A stretch of DNA of 11,056 nucleotides, taken from NCBI GenBank assembly GCA_946628455.1, contig CAMOWP010000050.1, positions 1-11,056 on the forward strand, read 5' to 3'. This stretch comes from an uncultured Clostridia bacterium (lineage in GTDB: Bacteria > Bacillota > Clostridia > Oscillospirales > Acutalibacteraceae). Numbering within the stretch: the stretch's first letter is position 1; each line of letters begins with the position of its first letter. The notes under the pieces were generated by a model. That model worked only from the letters and a program-made list of their open reading frames with translations. It did no database searches and had not been told where the DNA came from. The position numbers and the translations under genes were made by a program. Positions 1 through 5,353 of this stretch are shown one piece after another.

Positions 1-917
1 AGAACGTTGAGGTTCAGAAATACGGCGAGCCGTTTGTTCCCGATTACGAAATTCCTTATCACACCGACATTATGGAAACCTTTGACGGAATTGATATGGA
101 CGCCGCAGGCAGAGTTGCGGGCAACGGCTTCTATTATCTTATGGGCGATATAGCAAGGCTTCACTCCGCGGTTATCAGCTACGCGCGCGATTTTATGATT
201 GACAGAGGTTTTACCTACGTTGTTCCGCCGTTTATGATTCGCTCAAACGTTGTAACGGGCGTTATGAGCTTTGAAGAGATGGACGCAATGATGTATAAAA
301 TCGAGGGCGAAGATTTATATCTTATCGGAACATCCGAGCACTCAATGATAGGAAAATTCATTGACACAATTACTCCTGAGGAAAAATTGCCGCTGACCCT
401 CACCTCTTATTCACCCTGCTTCCGCAAGGAGAAGGGCGCGCACGGAATCGAGGAGCGCGGCGTTTACAGAATTCATCAGTTTGAAAAGCAGGAGATGGTA
501 GTAGTCTGCAAGCCCGATGAGTCAATGTACTGGTTTGACCGGCTCTGGCAGAACACCGTTGACCTTTTCAGAAGCCTCGATATCCCCGTAAGAACGCTTG
601 AATGCTGCTCGGGCGACCTTGCAGACCTTAAGGTTAAGAGCGTTGACGTTGAGGCGTGGTCTCCGAGGCAGAAGAAATATTTCGAGGTTGGCTCCTGCTC
701 AAACCTTACGGACGCTCAGGCGCGCAGGCTCAAGATAAGAGTTAAGGGCGAAAACGGCAACTACCTTGCCCACACGCTTAACAACACCGTTGTTGCTCCT
801 CCGAGAATGCTTATTGCTTTTCTTGAAAACAATCTTAACGCAGACGGAAGCGTTAACATCCCTGAAGCGCTCAGAATGTATATGGGCGGCGCAGAGAAAA
901 TTTTCCCTAAAAAATAA
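1..917 (+). CDS. serS: Seryl-tRNA synthetase, 3' part (5' end outside window)
   Basis: Class II aminoacyl-tRNA synthetase that charges tRNA-Ser with serine in the cytoplasm. The frame is open from nt 3, and no start with a ribosome binding site is seen near the ATG at nt 72, so the gene enters from the left. The N-terminal tRNA-binding coiled coil is missing and about 305 residues of the catalytic core remain. Motif 2 lies at about nt 420-500 (FRKEKGAHG, then RIHQFEKQEM), the serine-pocket TxE element at nt 327-341 (GTSEH), the EVGSCSN segment near nt 685-710, and motif 3 at nt 771-833 (HTLNNT..APPR, then LENN). The TxE element and motif 3 look more like archaeal/eukaryotic SerRS than the usual bacterial PTAEVP and NGT..A.GR forms. 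The gene is probably cotranscribed with the PHP gene 14 nt downstream. The family call is firm; the subtype is inference. Confidence 0.95.
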   Translation, partial: NVEVQKYGEPFVPDYEIPYHTDIMETFDGIDMDAAGRVAGNGFYYLMGDIARLHSAVISYARDFMIDRGFTYVVPPFMIRSNVVTGVMSFEEMDAMMYKIEGEDLYLIGTSEHSMIGKFIDTITPEEKLPLTLTSYSPCFRKEKGAHGIEERGVYRIHQFEKQEMVVVCKPDESMYWFDRLWQNTVDLFRSLDIPVRTLECCSGDLADLKVKSVDVEAWSPRQKKYFEVGSCSNLTDAQARRLKIRVKGENGNYLAHTLNNTVVAPPRMLIAFLENNLNADGSVNIPEALRMYMGGAEKIFPKK

Positions 918-931
918 AGGTTTTAGTTTAA

Positions 932-1765
932 ATGAAAATTTGCGATTTACACACACATTCAAATTGCTCTGACGGAACGCTGACTCCTGCGGAGGTTGTT
1001 AAGCTCGCAAAAGAGAGCGGGCTTTCGGCTGTTGCGCTGACGGACCATAACACCTCAAAGGGGCTTAAGGAGTTTACCGAGGCGGGCAAGAAGGAAGGGA
1101 TAATTACCGTTCCCGGATGTGAATTTTCAACGGGTTATAACGGAACGGAGCTTCATATCGTCGGGCTTTTCTTCCCCGAGGAGACGTGGGTTGAAATTGA
1201 GGACTATGTTGAGCTTATGCATTTTGCGAAGAAAAACAGCAACGAAAAACTCATTGCGGCGCTCAACAGGGCAGGCTACGAAATCACCTATGACGAGGTT
1301 GCCGCTACAACTGACGCTGACGAATTCAACCGTGCCCACGTTGCGAGAGTTATGCTTGCAAAGGGTTATGTAAGCAGCGTTAACGAAGCGTTTAAAAACA
1401 TTCTCGCCGAGGACAAGGGGCTTTATGTTCCGCCGAAGCGCCTCAGCGCGATTTCAACAATCAGGTTTATAAAGAGCTACGGCGGCACGGCAATTCTTGC
1501 GCACCCGTTTCTGAACCTCAGCTATGAGGAGCTTCTCGTTTTTATTCCCGAAGCAAAGGCGGCGGGGCTTGACGCAATTGAAACAAGATACAGCACCTTT
1601 GACGAGGAGACGACGAGGAAGGCGATTTATCTCACGGAGCTTTTCGGCATAAAGCAGAGCGGCGGCTCTGATTTCCACGGCGCAACGAAGCCCGATATTT
1701 CAATCGGCAAGGGCAGAGGAAACCTTGAAGTTCCGTTTGAATTTTATGAAAACCTAAAACCATAA
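932..1765 (+). CDS. PHP-domain metal-dependent phosphoesterase (RNase AM/YciV-like)
   Basis: A 277-residue PHP (polymerase and histidinol phosphatase) protein, the family's usual length when stand-alone. Visible metal-site residues, in order: H7 and H9 (DLHTHS), D14, D38-H39 (ALTDHN), E64 (PGCEFS), H75, H136 (NRAHVAR), H191 (ILAHP), and D247/H249 (GSDFHG). This full set predicts an active trinuclear metal hydrolase. The closest characterised relatives are E. coli RNase AM (YciV/TrpH), a 5'-3' exonuclease that trims rRNA 5' ends, and bacterial 3',5'-nucleotide bisphosphate phosphatases. The exact substrate cannot be read from the sequence. The start at 932 has a short AAAGG at 917-920 about 11 nt upstream. 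It follows serS by 14 nt and is probably the last gene of that transcript, ending at the hairpin at 1768-1794. Confidence 0.9.
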   Translation: MKICDLHTHSNCSDGTLTPAEVVKLAKESGLSAVALTDHNTSKGLKEFTEAGKKEGIITVPGCEFSTGYNGTELHIVGLFFPEETWVEIEDYVELMHFAKKNSNEKLIAALNRAGYEITYDEVAATTDADEFNRAHVARVMLAKGYVSSVNEAFKNILAEDKGLYVPPKRLSAISTIRFIKSYGGTAILAHPFLNLSYEELLVFIPEAKAAGLDAIETRYSTFDEETTRKAIYLTELFGIKQSGGSDFHGATKPDISIGKGRGNLEVPFEFYENLKP

Positions 1766-1767
1766 CA

Positions 1768-1794
1768 AAAGGCTGTCTCATTGAGACAGCCTTT
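1768..1794 (+). terminator. Hairpin terminator after the PHP gene
   Basis: A perfect 12-bp stem (AAAGGCTGTCTC paired with GAGACAGCCTTT) closed by a 3-nt ATT loop, starting 3 nt after the PHP stop codon. The 3' arm ends in only three T's and then GAATTATT, so the U-tract is weak, but the stem is strong. It separates the serS-PHP unit from the regulator gene. Confidence 0.75.
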
Positions 1795-1838
1795 GAATTA
1801 TTCCCGCGGCGGTTGAATGCCAATCGCGTGTTGGGTTA

Positions 1839-1867
1839 TTGCCAAATTATGTGCAGTGAGCTATTAT
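1839..1867 (+). promoter_or_regulatory. Predicted sigma-A promoter of the XRE regulator gene
   Basis: TTGCCA at 1839-1844 (5 of 6 to TTGACA) and TATTAT at 1862-1867 (5 of 6 to TATAAT) are separated by exactly 17 nt. A consensus TATAAT at 1867-1872 overlaps, but its distance to this -35 box is too long. Transcription would begin at about nt 1874-1879, at or within a few bases of the start codon. The -10 region also contains the perfect 10-bp palindrome ATTATATAAT at 1863-1872, which could serve as an autoregulatory site but may be A/T chance. Confidence 0.55.
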
Positions 1868-1873
1868 ATAATC

Positions 1874-1879
1874 GGTGAT
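1874..1879 (+). promoter_or_regulatory. Possible ribosome binding site GGTGAT for the XRE gene
   Basis: GGTGAT matches the 3' half of the extended anti-SD complement (AGGAGGTGATC) and lies 4 nt before the ATG at 1884, which is the right register for that half-site. It favours 1884 over the GTG at 1875 or ATG at 1878. Because the predicted transcription start falls almost on this site, it may not be fully present in the mRNA. Confidence 0.4.
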
Positions 1880-1883
1880 GAAA

Positions 1884-3005
1884 ATGAAAATTTATTTCGG
1901 TGAAACGCTGAAACGGCTGAGGAAAGAAAGCGGGCTGACCCAGGAGGAGCTGGGCGGTTTTCTCGGAGTTACATTTCAGACAATAAGTAAATGGGAGCTG
2001 GGCGAAACATATCCCGATATTACAATGCTTCCGCGTATTTCCTCTTTTTTCGGAATTACTGCTGACGAGCTGCTCGGCGCAGACAAAATAATAAAAGAGA
2101 AAAAAATAAAAGCGTATATCAAGCTTTATGATGAGATGAAACTAACGGACGCCGCTGCTGTTTATAATGAGTTTCAAAGCGCAGTCAAAGAGTTTCCGAA
2201 CAATTATGACATAATGATAAGATATATGGAGCTTTTGAAGCTGGAGCGGCAAACGGTAAAAAGAGATTATAAAAAAATATCACCCGAAATAGCCGCCTGT
2301 TATGACAGAATCATGAAACACTGTACAGATGACGGCATACGAATTCGTGCAAAGCGCCTTTTGATTGATGATTTAATGTGGAAATATCAATGCCTCGGTT
2401 TTGTTGATGAAAACGAAAAGAAATTTGATGAAAAATATTATAACGAGGCGCAACGCATTATCAGCTCGCTTCCCGCTATGGCGGATTCCAGGGAGTACAA
2501 TTTGCTGTATCTTGACGGCGGCAAGGCTTTTGACGAAGAAAAGCATAACGCCTCTCAAAAAGCTGCTATCGAGGAGCTTTCGTACCTTCTGAATAACGTT
2601 GTAACAGGCTACTGCTACTATAGCAAACGCTTTACGCCTGAATACAAAATAAACGCAATGAGGCATATGAACGGGATTTTTGAGCTAATTGACACGGATG
2701 AAATCCCCACTAAAAACAGAATACATATGATTTATAACAACGGACATATGGGGCGGGTTTATGCCGAGGCAGGAGACAGCGAAAACGCATTGAAATGCTT
2801 TCGCCTTGCTGCGGAGCAGGCAAGAGAGCTTGACGCAATGCCTGAAACGGAGCAGAGAATCGCTTTGTTTTATGAGCGGGAGGAGGCAACAAGGAATATG
2901 AGGATATCTCAGCGGATGTATGAGCTTCTTACCAAGCATTATCCGCTGCCCGAAGAGCTGAGAAAAACAGAAGAATTCAAAGAAATAGTTGAATCATTAA
3001 AATGA
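1884..3005 (+). CDS. XRE-family transcriptional regulator with long helical/TPR-like C-terminal domain
   Basis: A DNA-binding regulator of about 373 residues. Residues about 5-61 form a Cro/C1-type helix-turn-helix (LKRLRKESGLTQEELG, then the recognition segment QTISKWELG and the tail ITADELLG). The remaining ~310 residues are predicted helical with no membrane segment. They include a TPR-like stretch near residues 285-320 (GRVYAEAGDSENALKCFRLA), the kind of domain used for protein or peptide sensing. This two-part form is common in Clostridia but largely uncharacterised, so targets are unknown. Possible starts are GTG 1875, ATG 1878 and ATG 1884; I chose 1884 because of GGTGAT upstream, with low certainty. 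The gene is monocistronic, flanked by terminators. It uses CTG for leucine more often than prfA does (about 10 of 35 against about 3 of 30), consistent with low expression or different ancestry. Confidence 0.85.
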   Translation: MKIYFGETLKRLRKESGLTQEELGGFLGVTFQTISKWELGETYPDITMLPRISSFFGITADELLGADKIIKEKKIKAYIKLYDEMKLTDAAAVYNEFQSAVKEFPNNYDIMIRYMELLKLERQTVKRDYKKISPEIAACYDRIMKHCTDDGIRIRAKRLLIDDLMWKYQCLGFVDENEKKFDEKYYNEAQRIISSLPAMADSREYNLLYLDGGKAFDEEKHNASQKAAIEELSYLLNNVVTGYCYYSKRFTPEYKINAMRHMNGIFELIDTDEIPTKNRIHMIYNNGHMGRVYAEAGDSENALKCFRLAAEQARELDAMPETEQRIALFYEREEATRNMRISQRMYELLTKHYPLPEELRKTEEFKEIVESLK

Positions 3006-3006
3006 T

Positions 3007-3038
3007 AAAAGCGCTGACTGTGAGAGTCGGCGCCTTTT
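3007..3038. terminator. Shared bidirectional terminator between convergent genes
   Basis: A 13-bp stem with one bulged C: AAAAGCGCTGACT pairs with AGTCGGCGCCTTTT (one G-T pair) around the loop GTGAG. It begins 1 nt after the regulator's TGA and ends 3 nt before the stop codon of the minus-strand S1 gene. A/T tracts on both sides allow it to act on transcripts from either direction. Confidence 0.75.
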
Positions 3039-3041
3039 AGT

Positions 3042-3950
3042 TTAAAATTTTGTATAAATCAGCTTTGAAGAGGTCGGAGGAGAGTAAAGCCAGTCGTCAA
3101 TATGATTTTCTGAAACATAATATCTGAGCTCCTGAGGCTCTGAAATTTCAGGGAAAGCCTCAACAACTGACAGCTTGATTTTCATTTTTTCATCCGAAAC
3201 GGATTTTATGTAAACGGAAACCTTCTGACCCTTTTCAAGGTCAAAGCGCGGGTCTGCAAGCCCTGCGAGATTTGGCGCAAGCTCAATGAAAACTCCGTAG
3301 CTTTCAATGCTTCTGACCGTTCCCGTAACCGTTTCGCCCGCTGAAAACTCCCTGACGTTTTCCTCCCACGTTCCGAGCAGCTCCTTAAGCGAAAAGGTCA
3401 GCTTGTTATCGTCAGTGCTTTTCAGAACGGTTTTAATTATCTGATTGTTTTTCAGCCTTTCGTTTGTGTGCGTTATCCGTGAAACAGAGAGCATGTCAAT
3501 CGGGATAAGCGAATTTATTCCGCAGCCGATATCAATAAACGCCCCGAAGCCCTCAAGGCGAGTGACTCTGGCGCTTATAATATCGCCCGTTTTCAGCTTA
3601 TCAACATATTCTCTTTGGCATTCAAGCTGAACATTCCTCCTTGATAAAATCGGGATAATTTCACCGCTTTCGCTTTTGTGAAGCCCCATAATTCTGAAGC
3701 AGACCGTTCTGTTAACCTTTGAAATCAGCGCAATGTCGCGGATTTTGCCCTCAAGGATTCCGAGCGCGCCCTCAAGGCGCGGTATCATTCCCGTAAAGGC
3801 GCCGAGGTCAACATACAAATTGTGCTGAGAGTCGCAGACGGTGACCCTGCCTTCAATTATTTCTCTGCTGTTGATTGCCGCCTTAAGCGCGTTTACCTCG
3901 TAAAATTTCTTTGCAAGCTCTTTTTTTGTTCCCTCGGGGAAATAAATCAT
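3042..3950 (-). CDS. S1 RNA-binding domain protein (three S1 domains, ribosomal protein S1-like)
   Basis: A 302-residue protein with three OB-fold S1 repeats: residues about 30-105 (divergent; NLYVDLGAFTGMIP), 121-190 (GDIISARVTRLEGFGAFIDIGCGINSLIP, the best match) and 204-262 (GETVTGTVRSIESYGVFIEL). A 40-residue C-terminal tail rich in Tyr and Trp follows, with no known match. S1 domains bind single-stranded RNA, and this set is typical of the short S1 proteins of Clostridia, which may help mRNA bind the ribosome. It is shorter than E. coli S1 (six repeats), and whether it is the organism's ribosomal S1 or an accessory RNA-binding factor is undecided. The ATG at 3950 has AAAGGA about 8 nt upstream on the minus strand. 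It diverges from the DUF951-prfA operon across 122 nt and converges on the XRE gene. Confidence 0.88.
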   Translation of the reverse strand: MIYFPEGTKKELAKKFYEVNALKAAINSREIIEGRVTVCDSQHNLYVDLGAFTGMIPRLEGALGILEGKIRDIALISKVNRTVCFRIMGLHKSESGEIIPILSRRNVQLECQREYVDKLKTGDIISARVTRLEGFGAFIDIGCGINSLIPIDMLSVSRITHTNERLKNNQIIKTVLKSTDDNKLTFSLKELLGTWEENVREFSAGETVTGTVRSIESYGVFIELAPNLAGLADPRFDLEKGQKVSVYIKSVSDEKMKIKLSVVEAFPEISEPQELRYYVSENHIDDWLYSPPTSSKLIYTKF

Positions 3951-4014
3951 AGTATCATTCCTTTGTTATAAAATCATTTTCTGTAAATAATATGATTTAA
4001 AATATTCAATTATG

Positions 4015-4043
4015 TTGATAATCTAAAAGGTAAGTGTTATAAT
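4015..4043 (+). promoter_or_regulatory. Extended -10 promoter of the DUF951-prfA-sua5/coaE-apeB operon
   Basis: TTGATA at 4015-4020 (5 of 6), a 17-nt spacer, and a perfect TATAAT at 4038-4043 preceded by TG one base upstream (TGT-TATAAT, an extended -10). Predicted start about 4050, giving a leader of some 23 nt with GGAG at 4062-4065. This is the strongest promoter match in the window. I found no equally good leftward promoter for the divergent S1 gene in the same A/T-rich 122-nt gap. Confidence 0.75.
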
Positions 4044-4072
4044 ATTATGAAATTTATTGACGGAGTGACAGG

Positions 4073-4255
4073 ATGAATGTAAACATTGGCGATATACTGA
4101 CCATGAAAAAGCCTCACCCTTGCGGAAGCAGGGAGTTTGAGGTGCTCAGAATCGGCGCAGATTTTAAAATAAGATGCCTCGGCTGTTCGCGCGAGGTTAT
4201 GGCTGCGCGCTCAAAAATAGAAAAGAATATTAAATCAATTAAAACTCCCGAATAA
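4073..4255 (+). CDS. DUF951 family small protein (YyzM-like)
   Basis: A 60-residue protein matching the DUF951 pattern almost end to end: MKKPHPCGS near residues 11-19, FEVLRIGADFKIRCLGC at 22-38, then a basic R-S-K tail. H15/C17 and the C35-x-x-C38 pair could form a small metal-binding knuckle, which is inference. The family is widespread in Firmicutes (B. subtilis YyzM) and has no established function. The basic charge and possible zinc site would suit nucleic acid or ribosome contact. The start has GGAG 7 nt upstream. It is the first gene of the operon, 15 nt before prfA, so it shares the transcript of a translation gene. Confidence 0.9.
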   Translation: MNVNIGDILTMKKPHPCGSREFEVLRIGADFKIRCLGCSREVMAARSKIEKNIKSIKTPE

Positions 4256-4270
4256 GTAAAGGATAATACT

Positions 4271-5350
4271 ATGTTTGATAAATTACTTGAGGTTGAAAAA
4301 CGTTATGAGGACGTTAACGAGCTTGTGTGCAGACCTGAGATTATCGCAGACCTTGACGAGTACACAAAGCTTATGAAGGAAATGAAGCAGCTTACTCCCG
4401 TTGTTGAAAAGTTCAGGGAATACAAGGCTGCTAAGGACACCTTTGAGGAATCAAAGGAAATGCTATCGGACAGCTCGCTTGATTCCGATTTTGCCGAAAT
4501 GGTAAAAGAGGAATTTGAGCAGAGCCGCGAAGATATGGAAAGGCTTTCGGAGGAGCTTAAAATCCTCCTTCTCCCGCGTGACCCTAACGATGACAAGAAC
4601 GTTATCATTGAAATCAGAGGCGGCGCAGGCGGCGAGGAGAGCGCGCTTTTCGCAGGCGTGCTTTTCAGAATGTATTCAATGTACGCCGAAGCAAAGGGCT
4701 TTAAAACAGAGGTGCTTTCAGCCAATGAAACAGGTCTCGGCGGCTACAAGGAAATATCGTTTTCCGTTGAAGGCGACGGTGCTTATTCCCGCTTCAAGTT
4801 TGAAAGCGGCGTTCACAGAGTTCAGCGTGTTCCCGAAACGGAGAGCCAGGGCAGAATCCATACCTCAACAACAACCGTTGCCGTTCTTCCCGAGGCTGAG
4901 GAGGTTGACTTTGAGCTCAATGAAAAGGACCTGCAGATTGACACCTTCCGCTCAAGCGGCGCAGGCGGCCAGCACATTAACAAAACCTCGTCGGCTATTC
5001 GTATAACGCATCTGCCAACGGGCACCGTTGTTGAATGCCAGGATGAAAGAAGCCAGCACAAAAACAAGGAAAAGGCAATGAAGGTGCTTCGCGCAAGGCT
5101 TTATGACGCCGAAAAGGCAAAGCACGACGCAGAGATTGCGGGCGAGAGGAAGGCGCAGGTAGGAACAGGCGACAGAAGCGAGAGAATAAGAACCTATAAC
5201 TATCCGCAGGGACGCGTTTCCGACCACAGAATCAACCTGACTCTCTATAAATTAGAGCAGATTTTAAACGGCGACCTTGACGAGCTAATCGACGCGCTTA
5301 TCACAGCCGACACAGCGGAAAAGCTCAAGGCAAGCGGCGAGCAGGAATAA
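4271..5350 (+). CDS. prfA: Peptide chain release factor 1
   Basis: A class I release factor that reads UAA and UAG in the ribosomal A site and triggers peptide release. At 359 residues it is the standard RF1 length. The GGQ motif is at 232-234 in the usual GAGGQHINKT context. The codon-recognition tripeptide is PET at 188-190, a variant of the RF1 P-x-T motif (PAT/PVT), in the context RVPETESQGRIHTS; this separates it from RF2, which has SPF. Domain 1 (residues about 1-105) is a charged helical region. The ATG has AAAGGA 7 nt upstream. The gene for PrmC, which methylates the GGQ glutamine and often follows prfA in Firmicutes, is not here: the next gene starts after 3 nt and is the Sua5-CoaE fusion. 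Confidence 0.98.
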   Translation: MFDKLLEVEKRYEDVNELVCRPEIIADLDEYTKLMKEMKQLTPVVEKFREYKAAKDTFEESKEMLSDSSLDSDFAEMVKEEFEQSREDMERLSEELKILLLPRDPNDDKNVIIEIRGGAGGEESALFAGVLFRMYSMYAEAKGFKTEVLSANETGLGGYKEISFSVEGDGAYSRFKFESGVHRVQRVPETESQGRIHTSTTTVAVLPEAEEVDFELNEKDLQIDTFRSSGAGGQHINKTSSAIRITHLPTGTVVECQDERSQHKNKEKAMKVLRARLYDAEKAKHDAEIAGERKAQVGTGDRSERIRTYNYPQGRVSDHRINLTLYKLEQILNGDLDELIDALITADTAEKLKASGEQE

Positions 5351-5353
5351 AAA

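Noticed and set aside
1831..1845. TTGG...CCAA half-sites over the -35 box of the XRE gene
   Set aside because: Only 4-bp arms with a 7-nt centre; too short to call an operator.
1766..1883. Possible small RNA, tRNA or peptide gene between the PHP and XRE genes
   Set aside because: Apart from the terminator hairpin and the promoter, the gap shows no tRNA-like fold and no short frame with a ribosome binding site.
3971..3998. Inverted repeat AAATCAT / ATGATTT between the divergent S1 and DUF951 genes
   Set aside because: The arms are 7 bp of nearly pure A/T, 14 nt apart, in a very A/T-rich gap, so chance is a sufficient explanation. It is worth a look only if conserved in relatives.
4303..4725. 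Long minus-strand frame (140 codons) opposite prfA
   Set aside because: It lies wholly antisense to the well-supported RF1 gene, its product is a serine-rich low-complexity protein typical of a reverse shadow, and it has no family resemblance.
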